Positions 40,242-49,633 of a stretch of DNA of 64,000 nucleotides are shown piece after piece. How positions within the stretch are numbered: position 1 is the first letter of the stretch; each line of letters begins with the position of its first letter. The position numbers were made by a program, and so were the translations under genes. Source of the DNA: Actinobacteria bacterium UBA6100 (GTDB taxonomy: Bacteria; Actinomycetota; Coriobacteriia; Anaerosomatales; Anaerosomataceae); NCBI GenBank assembly GCA_002423585.1, contig DIWS01000013.1, positions 124,001 to 188,000 on the forward strand, read 5' to 3'. The notes under the pieces are model-generated. The model saw only the letters and a list, made by a program, of their open reading frames with translations. It was not told the DNA's origin and searched no databases.

Positions 40242-42078
40242 TCTGTGGGGACGCGTCGATGCCCTGCTGTCCGGGGCCGAGCGGCCGTCGCGCTATATCG
40301 ATCGTGAGTGGGGGGCCGTACACCGGCCTGACGCGGCGTACCGCGTCGCGCTGATGTACCCCGACACCTACGAGGTCGGGATGGCGAACCAGGCGCTCCA
40401 GGTGCTTGCCGACCGCCTGGCGACGCTTGCCGACGTGGCGTGCGAGCGGGTCTTCGTTCCCTGGGTCGACATGGCCGCAGCGCTGCGCGAGGCCGGGGTG
40501 CCGCTCTTCACGCTGGAGTCGTGCCTTCCGGTGAGCGAGTGCGACCTGCTCGGCATAACACTGCCGCACGAGCTCGCGTACACCAACATCCTGGGCGCGC
40601 TCGATCTCGCCGGGATCCCGCTACGCGCGGCGGATCGCGGTGAGGCGGACCCGCTGGTGATCGGTGGTGGCCCGGCCGCACACAACCCGGAGCCGATCGC
40701 ACCGTTCTTCGACGCGATCCTCATCGGTGACGGTGAGGAGGCGGTGCTCGAGCTGGTGGCCGCACACCGCTCGGCGCGTCGCGCGGGAGTCGGCCGCGAG
40801 GAGATCGTCCGCTCGCTCGCCCGCGTCGAGGGCGTGTACGTCCCATCGCTCTACGGCGCCGGCCCCGGCGGACGGCTCGTCGCCTCGGCAGGCGCGCCCG
40901 AGCGCGTGAAGCGTCGCGTGGTGCGCGATCTGAACGAGTTCGAGAGCCCCGCGTGCCCCGTGGTTCCGTATGCCGATGTGGTGCATGATCGCGCCACGGT
41001 GGAGGTCCTGCGCGGTTGCTCGCGGGGGTGCCGGTTCTGCCAGGCGGGGATGGTGTACCGCCCGGTACGGGAGCGTTCCTCGGACTCCATCGTGCGCGAC
41101 GCGGTGGCGGCGCTCACCTGCACCGGCCACGAGGAGATATCGCTGACCTCGCTCTCGACGGCCGATCATTCGCAGCTCGCTGACGTGCTCCGCCGTCTGG
41201 CCCGGCGCCTGGAGGGCACCGGCATCGCCGTGTCCGTGCCGTCGTTGCGCGTGGACTCGTTCACGCTGTCACTGGCACGCCTGCTCGGCGGCGGGCGCAA
41301 GAGCGGGCTCACGTTCGCCCCCGAGGCCGGATCGCAGCGGCTGCGCGACGCGATAAACAAGAACATCACCGAAGACGAGCTGCTCGCCACCGTACGCGCG
41401 GCCTTCGGCGCCGGGTGGCGCAGGCTGAAGCTCTACTTCATGCTCGGCCTGCCCACCGAGACGGACGAGGACGTGGCCGAGATCGGCCACCTGGTGGCCC
41501 GTGTCCTGGCCGCGGCGAAGGAGGTCACGCCACCCAGGGAGCGCGGCGGCATCCGCATCGCCGTCTCCGTCTCGACATTCGTGCCGAAGGCGCACACGCC
41601 GTTCCAATGGGAGGGGCAGCTGCCGCTTTCGGGGGTGCGCCACCGGCAGGCGGTCCTGCGTGAGGCGATGCCGGGCAAGGGGGTCGAACTGTCGTGGCAT
41701 GACGCCGAGACGTCGTTCCTCGAGGCGGCGCTCGCCCGCGGTGGGCGCGAGATGGCGGACGTCATCGAACGTGCGTGGCGTTCCGGCGCGGGCTTCGACG
41801 CGTGGACAGAGCACTTCTCGCTCACTCGATGGCGCGCGGCGTTCGAGGCGGCCGGCATCGATGCGGAGACCGCCGCGGAGGCGCCCTTCGCGGAGGACGC
41901 CGTGCTGCCGTGGTCGCACATCGACAGTGGTCTCGCCCCGGCGTTCCTCCTTGCCGAGAGGCGGAGGGCGTACGGCGCCGAGACCACGGCTGACTGCACC
42001 TTCGGCGACTGTACCGGCTGCGGCGTGTGTCCGTCGCTCTCGGCGGACCTCGTACTGGCGGGTGAGCGCCGTGGCTGA
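40234..42078 (+). CDS. B12-binding-like radical SAM protein, TIGR03960-type
   Basis: 614 residues. N-terminal cobalamin-binding-like region (MYPDTYEVGMANQALQVL), the radical SAM motif C-x3-C-x2-C in GCSRGCRFCQAGMVYRP (about residues 265-280), a TIM barrel with FAPEAGSQRLRDAINK, and a C-terminal Cys-rich tail DCTFGDCTGCGVCPS that could hold an extra cluster. The family is always beside or fused to DUF2344, its next gene here, and often near RNase G and rplU. The reaction is not established; a tRNA or ribosome modification is often assumed. GTG 40234 overlaps the DUF697 stop. Confidence 0.87.
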   Translation: MSDLWGRVDALLSGAERPSRYIDREWGAVHRPDAAYRVALMYPDTYEVGMANQALQVLADRLATLADVACERVFVPWVDMAAALREAGVPLFTLESCLPVSECDLLGITLPHELAYTNILGALDLAGIPLRAADRGEADPLVIGGGPAAHNPEPIAPFFDAILIGDGEEAVLELVAAHRSARRAGVGREEIVRSLARVEGVYVPSLYGAGPGGRLVASAGAPERVKRRVVRDLNEFESPACPVVPYADVVHDRATVEVLRGCSRGCRFCQAGMVYRPVRERSSDSIVRDAVAALTCTGHEEISLTSLSTADHSQLADVLRRLARRLEGTGIAVSVPSLRVDSFTLSLARLLGGGRKSGLTFAPEAGSQRLRDAINKNITEDELLATVRAAFGAGWRRLKLYFMLGLPTETDEDVAEIGHLVARVLAAAKEVTPPRERGGIRIAVSVSTFVPKAHTPFQWEGQLPLSGVRHRQAVLREAMPGKGVELSWHDAETSFLEAALARGGREMADVIERAWRSGAGFDAWTEHFSLTRWRAAFEAAGIDAETAAEAPFAEDAVLPWSHIDSGLAPAFLLAERRRAYGAETTADCTFGDCTGCGVCPSLSADLVLAGERRG

Positions 42079-42742
42079 GGGTTTTCGCTTGCGTGTGTGC
42101 CACCGCAAGACCGGCCGGCTGCGGTATCTCTCGCACCTCGAACTCGTGCGTGCCTGCGAGCGCGCTGCACGCCGCGCGCACTTGCCGTATGCTGTGAGCC
42201 AGGGCTTCACGCCGAGGATGCGGATCGCATTCGGTCCGGCACTGCCGGTGGGGACGGCAGGGGAGCGGGAGTACTTCGATCTCCTGCTGACCCGCTACAT
42301 CCCGGCCGACGAGGTGTGCGCCTCATTGACAGCGGTCACGGCCTACGATCTCGCCCCCCTGTCCTGTTCGTACGTATCGGGGAGGGAGCCGTCGCTCGCG
42401 GCCGCTTTGACGATAGCCTGCTACGACCTGGACGTGAAAGGGGGGATCCCGCCGGAGGACCTGCGACACGCTCTCGACGCGCTACTGAGGGCCGGTACCC
42501 TCAGCACCGAGCACAAGGGCAAGACCAAGGTTTTCGATCTTGCCGCGGCGCTCCCGAAGGAGCCCGAGGTACGATCGTCCGAGGATCACACCACCGTTCG
42601 GCTCACCGTCAGGATGGGCGAACAGGGATCACTCAGACCCGATGTGCTGGTGCGCACCGCGCTCGGACATGATGTCCCCGCGACCGTGACACGTACCGAT
42701 CTCCTCATAGACGACAAGGGAGTCTGGCGCCGCCCCCTGTAG
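42071..42742 (+). CDS. DUF2344 radical SAM-linked protein (TIGR03936-type)
   Basis: 223 residues. Begins FRLRVCHRKTGRLRYLSHLE, then FTPRMRIAFGPALPVGT, both family signatures. It is the partner of the upstream radical SAM enzyme, separate here but fused in many Firmicutes. GTG 42071 overlaps the upstream stop by 8 nt; GTG 42062 is an alternative. Its lack of metal motifs suggests a substrate-binding or delivery role. RNase G starts 11 nt downstream. Confidence 0.85.
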   Translation: MAEGFRLRVCHRKTGRLRYLSHLELVRACERAARRAHLPYAVSQGFTPRMRIAFGPALPVGTAGEREYFDLLLTRYIPADEVCASLTAVTAYDLAPLSCSYVSGREPSLAAALTIACYDLDVKGGIPPEDLRHALDALLRAGTLSTEHKGKTKVFDLAAALPKEPEVRSSEDHTTVRLTVRMGEQGSLRPDVLVRTALGHDVPATVTRTDLLIDDKGVWRRPL

Positions 42743-42753
42743 CGGGGACTCAC

Positions 42754-44241
42754 GTGACAGACACCACACGCGAGATGCTCATCTCGCACGACATGCACGA
42801 GACGCGGGTGGCGATCGTCGAAGACCGCCGGCTCGTGGAGCTTTACATCGAGCGCCCCAAGCGAAGCGTCGTAGGCAACGTCTACCTCGGCAAGGTGAAG
42901 GACGTCCTGCCGGGCATGCAGGCCGCCTTCGTCGACATCGGCCTGGAGAAGAACGCGTTCCTGTACGTGGATGAGGTCGTGGCGCCCGAGGATGTGGCCC
43001 CCGCCGCCCGGCGCGACATACAGGCGCTACTGCGACCCGGCCAGCAGCTCATGGTGCAGGTCCTCAAGGACCCGATGGGCACGAAGGGCGCGCGTGTGAC
43101 CACCGAGATCACGCTGCCCGGCCGATTCCTCGTACTGATGCCGTTCTCGGCGTTCGTAGGGCTGTCCCGCAAGCTCCCGGATGACGAGCGCGAGCGTCTG
43201 GAACGCACCATCTCACCGCTCGTGCCTGAGGGCATCGGCGTGATCGTGCGTACTGCTGCGGTCGGCGCCAGCGAGGCGGATCTGGTGGGGGACCTGGAGT
43301 TCCTGCTCCGCCTGTGGCGTCGCGTGCAGAACCAGGCACGCGAGGGCCTCGCACCGGAGGTGGTCTACACGGAGATGGACGTGGCACTCCGCCTGGTGCG
43401 CGACGCCTTCGGCGAGGACTACCGGCGACTGGTGATCGATGACAAGCGCGTGTACGAGAAGGTGACGTCGTTCCTCAAGAAGACGACGCCAAAGCTCGTG
43501 CGGCGTGTTCAGATGCACAAAGACCGACTGCCGTTGTTCGAGGCGTACAACCTGCGCAGCGATATCGAGGTCGCGGTGCTGCGCGAGGTGCCGCTGCCCT
43601 CGGGTGGGCACATCACGATCGACATCGCCGAGGCGCTCACGGCGATAGACGTGAACACCGGCAGCTACGTTGGCCGGAAGAACCTCGAGGATACGGTGGT
43701 CCGCACCAATCTCGAGGCCGCTACCGAGGTGGTCAGGCAGCTCAGGCTCCGTGATATCGGGGGCATCATCGTGATCGACTTCATCGATATGGATGACCCC
43801 ACGAACCGGCAACTCGTGATGAATCGCCTTGCCGAAGCGCTCGAGCACGACCGGACGAAGACCCGACTGTCCGAGATGTCCCGCCTTGGCCTGGTGGAAC
43901 TCACGCGTAAGAATGTGACCGACGGGCTGTACGGTGTGCTCACGACATCGTGCCCCACCTGTCACGGTGAGGGGCGGGTGCTCTCGGATGCCACGCGACG
44001 GATCACGGTCGAGCGCCGGCTGCGTGAGATCCTGCTCACCGGCAGGTCATCGGCGTATCTGGTGGGCCTCAATCCCCAGACGTACGCTCTGGTGAGCGCG
44101 CCCGGTCATAACGCCGTGGCCGTGCTCAGATCGGAGACCGGCAAGCAGCTCAGCGTGATCGCCGACCCCGATGTGGCGCCCACCGAGGTGCGCATCCTGA
44201 TCGAGGGCAAGGCGGGCTCGATCGGTCTGGACGCCGAGTAG
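42754..44241 (+). CDS. rng: Ribonuclease E/G family protein
   Basis: 495 residues, close to RNase G length. S1-like domain near 35-120 (VGNVYLGKVKDVLPGMQAAFVDIG), then the catalytic region with AIDVNTGSYVGRKN and GGIIVIDFIDMDD, whose Asp residues bind Mg2+. The zinc-link is TTSCPTCHGEGRV. It cuts single-stranded AU-rich RNA in mRNA decay and rRNA maturation. GTG 42754. Gene order DUF2344-rng-rplU-rpmA-obgE is conserved in many bacteria. Confidence 0.94.
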   Translation: MTDTTREMLISHDMHETRVAIVEDRRLVELYIERPKRSVVGNVYLGKVKDVLPGMQAAFVDIGLEKNAFLYVDEVVAPEDVAPAARRDIQALLRPGQQLMVQVLKDPMGTKGARVTTEITLPGRFLVLMPFSAFVGLSRKLPDDERERLERTISPLVPEGIGVIVRTAAVGASEADLVGDLEFLLRLWRRVQNQAREGLAPEVVYTEMDVALRLVRDAFGEDYRRLVIDDKRVYEKVTSFLKKTTPKLVRRVQMHKDRLPLFEAYNLRSDIEVAVLREVPLPSGGHITIDIAEALTAIDVNTGSYVGRKNLEDTVVRTNLEAATEVVRQLRLRDIGGIIVIDFIDMDDPTNRQLVMNRLAEALEHDRTKTRLSEMSRLGLVELTRKNVTDGLYGVLTTSCPTCHGEGRVLSDATRRITVERRLREILLTGRSSAYLVGLNPQTYALVSAPGHNAVAVLRSETGKQLSVIADPDVAPTEVRILIEGKAGSIGLDAE

Positions 44242-44283
44242 CGGGACGGTCGCGGAGGGGGACCGTGGGCACGCCCGGTGGCG

Positions 44284-44313
44284 TTGACGCTGAACTGCGG
44301 CTTCTGGTAGTCT
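44284..44313 (+). promoter_or_regulatory. Promoter of rplU-rpmA
   Basis: TTGACG at 44284-44289 and TAGTCT at 44308-44313 with an 18-bp spacer, about 40 bp before the rplU start. Confidence 0.5.
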
Positions 44314-44352
44314 ACTGCCTCGCGTGTATTCCTTCTGACTGGAGCGATACCC

Positions 44353-44931
44353 ATGTATGCAGTGGTCAACATCGGCGGCAAGCAGGCCAAGGTCGAAGTC
44401 GGCTCGATCATCGCGGTCGAGAAGCTCAAGGCCGAGGTGGGCGACACGGTTTCGCTGTCCGTTCTGATGATCGCCGACGGCGAGACCGTTCTGGCTACGC
44501 CCGCGGAGATCGCCGGCGCTGACGTCTCGGCCAAGGTGCTCGAGCACTTCAAGGGCGATAAGCAGATGATCTTCAAGTTCAAGAAGCGCAAGGGCTACAA
44601 GCGCACCAAGGGCCACCGCCAGGAGCTCACGAGCATCGTGATCACTGAGATCGTGGCCGAGGGCGCCGCAAAGCCCAAGGCTGCCAAGCCGAAGGCCGAG
44701 AAGGCAGTGAAGGCCGACAAGGTCGAGGCTGCTCCGGCCAAGGCCGAGAAGGTCGCGAAGACCGAGGCCGCTCCGGTCAAGGCCGAAAAGGCTGAGAAGC
44801 CGGCTGCCGCAGCGGTCACCGCTGAAGCCGCACAGTGCGCCGCCATCAAGTCGGACGGCACCCAGTGTGCGAACAAGGCGAAGGAAGGCTCGAAGTACTG
44901 CGGCGTCCACGCCAAGAAGCTCGAAGGCTGA
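44353..44931 (+). CDS. rplU: 50S ribosomal protein L21 with long C-terminal extension
   Basis: 192 residues, nearly twice the usual size (about 103). Residues 1-103 are ordinary L21 (MYAVVNIGGKQAKVEVGS, KKRKGYKRTKGHRQELT). Residues 104-160 are a Lys/Ala/Glu-rich low-complexity tail. Residues 160-192 form a Cys/His module C162-x9-C172-x10-C183-x2-H186, which looks like a small zinc-binding finger. L21 binds 23S rRNA in the large subunit. The extension's role is unknown. It precedes rpmA by 44 bp. Base use in the extension does not stand out as foreign. Confidence 0.95.
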   Translation: MYAVVNIGGKQAKVEVGSIIAVEKLKAEVGDTVSLSVLMIADGETVLATPAEIAGADVSAKVLEHFKGDKQMIFKFKKRKGYKRTKGHRQELTSIVITEIVAEGAAKPKAAKPKAEKAVKADKVEAAPAKAEKVAKTEAAPVKAEKAEKPAAAAVTAEAAQCAAIKSDGTQCANKAKEGSKYCGVHAKKLEG

Positions 44932-44975
44932 TACACTATTCGGGCGTTGCCCGACGGATGCGAAGGTGAACTGAA

Positions 44976-45227
44976 ATGGCTCACAAGAAAGGTATGGGGT
45001 CGACCAGGAACGGCCGCGACTCCCAGGCGCAGCGCCTCGGCGTGAAGCGCTTCTCCGGTCAGGTCGTCACCGCCGGCTCGATCCTCGTCCGTCAGCGCGG
45101 CACGCGCCTCAAGCCCGGCCAGAACGTGGGCCTCGGTCGCGACGACACGCTGTTCGCCAAGATCGACGGAGTCGTGGAGTTCACTCACGGCAAGGACCGC
45201 CGCGTGCACGTTCTGCCGCAGGTCTAG
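44976..45227 (+). CDS. rpmA: 50S ribosomal protein L27
   Basis: 83 residues of standard L27: AHKKGMGSTRNGRDSQAQRL at the N-terminus, which reaches the peptidyl transferase centre, and GQVVTAGSILVRQRGT. The N-terminus starts MAHKKG, so there is no cleaved presequence of the Firmicutes type. It follows rplU and ends at a strong terminator. Confidence 0.98.
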   Translation: MAHKKGMGSTRNGRDSQAQRLGVKRFSGQVVTAGSILVRQRGTRLKPGQNVGLGRDDTLFAKIDGVVEFTHGKDRRVHVLPQV

Positions 45228-45253
45228 GCGTCATACTTCACACCGAACGCCCG

Positions 45254-45285
45254 AAGGCCTCCCGCTTGCGTGCGGGGGGCCTTTT
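45254..45285 (+). terminator. Rho-independent terminator after rpmA
   Basis: 12-pair stem (AAGGCCTCCCGC at 45254-45265 with GCGGGGGGCCTT at 45272-45283, one G-T pair), loop TTGCGT, followed by TTTT. Confidence 0.9.
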
Positions 45286-45343
45286 CGCATTCCCGAGCCG
45301 CGCTCGACTAGAATAGAAGCCCGGCGAGACCACCTGGAGCGTC

Positions 45344-46654
45344 ATGTTCATAGATGAAGTGAAGATCAACGTGAAAGCGGGCGATGGCGGCGCGGGATGC
45401 GCGTCGTTCCGCCGCGAAGCACATGTGCCCAAGGGCGGACCCGACGGTGGGGATGGTGGCCCGGGCGGGGACGTCGTGCTCGAGGCTGACGGGACGCTCA
45501 CCACGCTTATCGATTACCACTACAAGCGTCACTTCAAGGCGGTCCGCGGCACCCATGGCAAGGGCGCCGGCAAGGATGGCGCTCACGGACCCGACCTGGT
45601 GCTCCGGGTGCCGAAGGGCACTCTTGTGCGTGATGCCGACACGGGCGAGCTTCTGGGCGACCTCACGCGCGACGGGCAGCGGTTCATCGTGGCCCGCGGT
45701 GGCGGCGGCGGCCTCGGCAACCGTCACTTCGTGACCGCCACGCGCCGGGCGCCGACCTTCGCCGAGCTGGGCGAGCCGGGCGAGGAGCGCTGGATCGAAC
45801 TCGAGCTCAAGCTGCTCGCCGACGCGGCTCTCGTGGGCCTGCCGAGTGTGGGCAAGTCCTCTCTCATCGCGCGCGTGAGCGCTGCCCGTCCAAAGATCGC
45901 CGACTATCCGTTCACGACGCTCGTGCCCAATCTCGGCGTCGTCTCGAGCGGCGACCGGTCCTTCGTCATCGCGGACGTGCCCGGTCTCATCGAGGGCGCG
46001 AGCGAGGGCGCCGGGCTCGGTCATGCCTTCCTGCGCCACATCGAGCGGACGGCTCTCATCCTGCACGTGGTGGACCTCTCCGGCAGCTACGAGGGACGCG
46101 ATCCGATCGAGGACCTCGCCATCATCGACGGCGAACTCGCCGCCCACGCCGAGGAGCTCGCGGTTAGGCCGCAGATCGTCGTCGGCAACAAGATCGATGT
46201 CGAGGGCGCCGCAGAGAACTCCGAGCGGGTGGCCGCATGGTGCGCGGAGCGCGAGCGGCCCTACTTCGCCGTCTCGGCGGTCACGGGTGACGGCATCGGC
46301 CCGCTGGTGCGTGCGGTGGCCGAGGCCGTGCACGAGATCCGGGAGGCGCTGCCCGTGGAGTCCGCCGAGTTCGATGCGGAGTACGTGCACGCCCAGGGCA
46401 GAGGCCGCGAGGTCACGGTCGCGCGCGCCATCGACGGCGGCTGGGACGTCATGGGTCCCGGAATCGAGCGGGCCGTGATCAAGACCGACATGACTAACGA
46501 GGAGGCCGTCGCGTACCTCCAGCGCCGGCTCATCAAGATGGGAATCGAGACCCGCCTGATCGCTGCGGGAGCTCTCGATGGCGACACGGTGCATATCGGG
46601 CCAGTATCATTCGTGTTCGAGTCGCACGCGGGGGACGGGGAGGGGCGTGGCTAA
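45344..46654 (+). CDS. obgE: Obg/CgtA family ribosome-assembly GTPase
   Basis: 436 residues. Glycine-rich Obg domain (1-158; VPKGGPDGGDGGPGGDVVLE), GTPase domain with GLPSVGKSSLI (P-loop), DVPGLIEGASEG and NKID, and a C-terminal OCT domain (about 345-420; WDVMGPGIERAVIKTDM). It assists 50S assembly and stringent-response control. ATG 45344 lies 60 bp beyond the rpmA terminator; a TAGAAT at 45309-45314 may be its -10 box. It overlaps proB by 8 nt. Confidence 0.96.
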   Translation: MFIDEVKINVKAGDGGAGCASFRREAHVPKGGPDGGDGGPGGDVVLEADGTLTTLIDYHYKRHFKAVRGTHGKGAGKDGAHGPDLVLRVPKGTLVRDADTGELLGDLTRDGQRFIVARGGGGGLGNRHFVTATRRAPTFAELGEPGEERWIELELKLLADAALVGLPSVGKSSLIARVSAARPKIADYPFTTLVPNLGVVSSGDRSFVIADVPGLIEGASEGAGLGHAFLRHIERTALILHVVDLSGSYEGRDPIEDLAIIDGELAAHAEELAVRPQIVVGNKIDVEGAAENSERVAAWCAERERPYFAVSAVTGDGIGPLVRAVAEAVHEIREALPVESAEFDAEYVHAQGRGREVTVARAIDGGWDVMGPGIERAVIKTDMTNEEAVAYLQRRLIKMGIETRLIAAGALDGDTVHIGPVSFVFESHAGDGEGRG

Positions 46655-47750
46655 GCGCACGATCGTCATCAAGGTGGGAAGCTCGACGGTGACCGGGCCG
46701 GACGGCAGGATCGACTGCGACTATCTCACCTCGCTGGCCGAGCAGGCGGCGACGCTGAGGGCGGCGGGTGACCGGGTGGTCATCGTCACCAGTGGCGCTA
46801 TCGCGGCCGGCCTGGAGGCGCTCGAGGTCACCAGCCGGCCCAGCGACATGCCCACGCTCCAGGCCGCGGCGGCGATCGGTCAGGTGCGACTGCTCGATGC
46901 CTACCGGGACGCGTTCAACGCGCAGGGCGCGAAGGTCGGGCAGGTGCTCGTCACTCGTCACGATGTGGGCCAGCGCCAGCAGTATGTGCACGCGTGCGCC
47001 ACTCTCGAGCGTCTGCTGGAGCTCGGCGTGGTCCCGATCGTGAACGAGAACGATACCACCGCCGTTGAGGAGATCCGCTTCGGCGACAACGACTACCTCG
47101 CCGCACTCGTGGGGATGATGGTCCACGCCGACCTGGTGGTGCTTCTGACCGACATCGAGGGGCTGTACTCGGCCGACCCGCGGGTCGATGCACAGGCGCA
47201 TCTTGTGGCGGTGGTCGACGCGCTCACCGACGAGCATGTTGCCGCGGCGGGTGGCGCCGGCTCGACCGTGGGCAGCGGCGGAATGGCGACCAAGCTCGAG
47301 GCGGCGCGCGCGCTCATGAAGGCGGGCATCCCGATGGTCGTGTGCGATGGCCGTCGCGATGGGGTCATCGCAGACGCGGCCGAGGGCAAGCCGGTTGGAA
47401 CACTGTTCGCCGGCGGTCAGGCCGCCGTGAAGGGCAAGAAGCTGTGGCTCGCCTATGCGGGCCATCCGCGCGGTTCCGTCACGATTGACGATGGCGCGAA
47501 GGTCGCCCTATGCTTGGGCGGCAAGAGCCTGCTCCCGGCCGGTGTACTCGACGTGACCGGGAGTTTTGTCGTCGGCGACCCGATCTCGGTGAAGGACCGG
47601 GCGGGGGACGTCGTGGCGCGCGGCCTCGCGGGCATTTCGGCCGAGGATCTGAGTAAGGTCCACGGGCTGAAGACGAGCGAGATCGCACGGGTGCTGGTGG
47701 CGTGGAACGGCTCCGAGGTCATCCACCGCGACCACCTGGTGATCCTGTAA
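46647..47750 (+). CDS. proB: Glutamate 5-kinase
   Basis: 367 residues. Amino-acid kinase domain (KRTIVIKVGSSTVTGPDG, VIVTSGAIAAGLEAL, NENDTTAVEEIRFGDND) and a C-terminal PUA domain from about 275. It phosphorylates glutamate, the first step of proline synthesis, and is usually inhibited by proline. GTG 46647 has GGGGAGGGG just upstream; the ATG at 46578 lies inside obgE. proA follows 20 nt after the stop. Confidence 0.96.
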   Translation: MAKRTIVIKVGSSTVTGPDGRIDCDYLTSLAEQAATLRAAGDRVVIVTSGAIAAGLEALEVTSRPSDMPTLQAAAAIGQVRLLDAYRDAFNAQGAKVGQVLVTRHDVGQRQQYVHACATLERLLELGVVPIVNENDTTAVEEIRFGDNDYLAALVGMMVHADLVVLLTDIEGLYSADPRVDAQAHLVAVVDALTDEHVAAAGGAGSTVGSGGMATKLEAARALMKAGIPMVVCDGRRDGVIADAAEGKPVGTLFAGGQAAVKGKKLWLAYAGHPRGSVTIDDGAKVALCLGGKSLLPAGVLDVTGSFVVGDPISVKDRAGDVVARGLAGISAEDLSKVHGLKTSEIARVLVAWNGSEVIHRDHLVIL

Positions 47751-47770
47751 GCAACGAGAGGGGATGGCCG

Positions 47771-49024
47771 ATGTCGGAAGTGCGTGTGCTCGCCGAACGT
47801 GCGCGTGAGGCGGCGATAGCGCTCGCCAGTACCTCGAGCGATCAGCGCGACCGCGCGCTTCTGATCATGTCGCACGCGCTCGTGGCCAACCAGGACGAGG
47901 TGCTGGCGGCCAACGAGAAGGACCTGGCGGAGGCCAGGGCCAAAGGCACGGCGGCGGCGCTTCTCGATCGGCTCGAGCTCAACCCCGTGCGCATCAAGGC
48001 GATCTCCGAAGCGCTCAAGAGCCTCTCGATCCTGCCCGATCCCATCGGGGAGGTGCTCACCGGCTCCCGGCTCGCCAACGGCATCTGGTTGCAGCAGATC
48101 CGTGTGCCGATGGGTGTGGTGGCGATCATCTACGAAGCGCGTCCGAACGTGACTGCCGATGCGGCCGGTCTGTGCGTCAAGACCGGTAACGCGGTCATCC
48201 TGCGCGGCGGCACCCTCGCGGTGAACTCCAACCTCGCCATCACCAAGGTGCTCTCCAACGCCGCGGTGAGTGCCGGTCTGCCTGAGGGCTCCATCCAGTC
48301 GATCGCCTCCACCGATCGCGAGGCCGCCGAGGAACTCATGGGCCTGCACGGCATGATCGACGTGCTCATCCCGCGCGGTGGGGCCGGGCTCATCAGAAGC
48401 GTCGTCGAGAACGCGAAGGTCCCCGTGATCGAGACCGGCGTGGGCAACTGTCACGTCTACGTCCACGAGGCTGCCGACCCGAATATGGCCAAGCGCATCG
48501 TGATCAACGCGAAGGTCTCGCGCCCGGGCGTGTGCAACGCCGCCGAGACCCTCCTCATCGACGAGGCCGTATATGAGACCGTCCTCCCGCCGATTCTCCG
48601 GGCGCTCGAGGAGGCCGGCGTGACCATCTACGCCGATGACAAGACCCGCGCGCTCGGCGCGGTGATGCGGGTGAATCCCGCCACCGAGGAAGATTGGGCG
48701 ACCGAGTACCTCGACCTCAAGATCGCCTGCAAGGTGGTGGCCGGTCTGGATGAGGCCATCCGGCACATCAACACCTACGGCACGAAGCACAGCGAGGCGA
48801 TCGTCACCGAGGACTACACGGCGGCCGTGCGCTTCCTGAATGAAGTGGACGCGGCGGCGGTCTACGTGAACGCCTCCACACGCTTCACCGACGGGGGCGA
48901 GTTCGGCCTCGGTGCCGAGATAGGCATCTCCACACAGAAGCTCCACGCGCGTGGCCCGATGGGGCTCGCCGCGCTCACGACCACCAAGTTCGTCGCGATG
49001 GGAAGCGGTCAGATACGGGAGTGA
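47771..49024 (+). CDS. proA: Gamma-glutamyl phosphate reductase
   Basis: 417 residues of the aldehyde-dehydrogenase superfamily. IYEARPNVTADAAGLCVKTG, VPVIETGVGNCHVYV and the catalytic Cys in SRPGVCNAAETLL identify ProA. It reduces glutamyl-5-phosphate with NADPH to glutamate semialdehyde. ATG 47771 has GAGAGGGG 8 nt upstream. The stop overlaps the nadD GTG. Confidence 0.97.
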   Translation: MSEVRVLAERAREAAIALASTSSDQRDRALLIMSHALVANQDEVLAANEKDLAEARAKGTAAALLDRLELNPVRIKAISEALKSLSILPDPIGEVLTGSRLANGIWLQQIRVPMGVVAIIYEARPNVTADAAGLCVKTGNAVILRGGTLAVNSNLAITKVLSNAAVSAGLPEGSIQSIASTDREAAEELMGLHGMIDVLIPRGGAGLIRSVVENAKVPVIETGVGNCHVYVHEAADPNMAKRIVINAKVSRPGVCNAAETLLIDEAVYETVLPPILRALEEAGVTIYADDKTRALGAVMRVNPATEEDWATEYLDLKIACKVVAGLDEAIRHINTYGTKHSEAIVTEDYTAAVRFLNEVDAAAVYVNASTRFTDGGEFGLGAEIGISTQKLHARGPMGLAALTTTKFVAMGSGQIRE

Positions 49025-49632
49025 GAAAGCAACTCCGGCTCGGCATCATGGGCGGCACGTTCGACCCGATCCACTACGGTCACCTCGTCGCGGCCGAAGA
49101 GGCGCTGGTCCAGTTCAGCCTGGACCGCGTCGTGTTCATGCCCACGGGTGAGCCCGCGCGCAAGTCGCACCGTGAGGTGACGCCTGCCGAGCACCGTTAC
49201 CTGATGACCGTGATCGCGACCGCGAGCAACCCGGACTTCACGGTGAGCCGTCTCGAGGTCGACCGGCCGGGCGTCACCTACACCGTGGACACGATGCTTG
49301 AGTTGCGCGCCATCCACGGCCCCGATGCGGACCTGTTCTTCATCACCGGTGCCGACGCGATCCTCGACATCCTCACCTGGAAGGATTCGGCACGCCTTGC
49401 CGATGCCTGCACGCTCATCGCCGCCACGCGACCCGGCTACGACCTCGCACGCATCTCGACCCGCCCGGGAGCCGAGGCGTTTTCCATCGAGCTCATGGAG
49501 GTCCCGGCACTCGCGATCTCCTCAACGGATATCCGCGCGCGCATCGCTTCACGTCGTCCCGTGCGCTACCTTCTGCCCGAGGAAGTGGCAACGTACGCCC
49601 GGAAGAACCGCCTGTACGAGGGGTTGTCGTGA
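49021..49632 (+). CDS. nadD: Nicotinate-nucleotide adenylyltransferase
   Basis: 203 residues. The nucleotidyltransferase motif GGTFDPIHYGH and C-terminal ISSTDIRARI motif are complete. It adenylates nicotinate mononucleotide to NaAD in NAD synthesis. GTG 49021 overlaps the proA stop (GTGA). yqeK follows 1 nt after its stop, a usual nadD-yqeK-rsfS order. Confidence 0.96.
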   Translation: MRKQLRLGIMGGTFDPIHYGHLVAAEEALVQFSLDRVVFMPTGEPARKSHREVTPAEHRYLMTVIATASNPDFTVSRLEVDRPGVTYTVDTMLELRAIHGPDADLFFITGADAILDILTWKDSARLADACTLIAATRPGYDLARISTRPGAEAFSIELMEVPALAISSTDIRARIASRRPVRYLLPEEVATYARKNRLYEGLS

Positions 49633-49633
49633 G

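Noticed and set aside
44812..44931. L21 Cys/His tail as a separate small gene
   Set aside because: It is in frame with L21 through an uninterrupted linker and has no start signal of its own.
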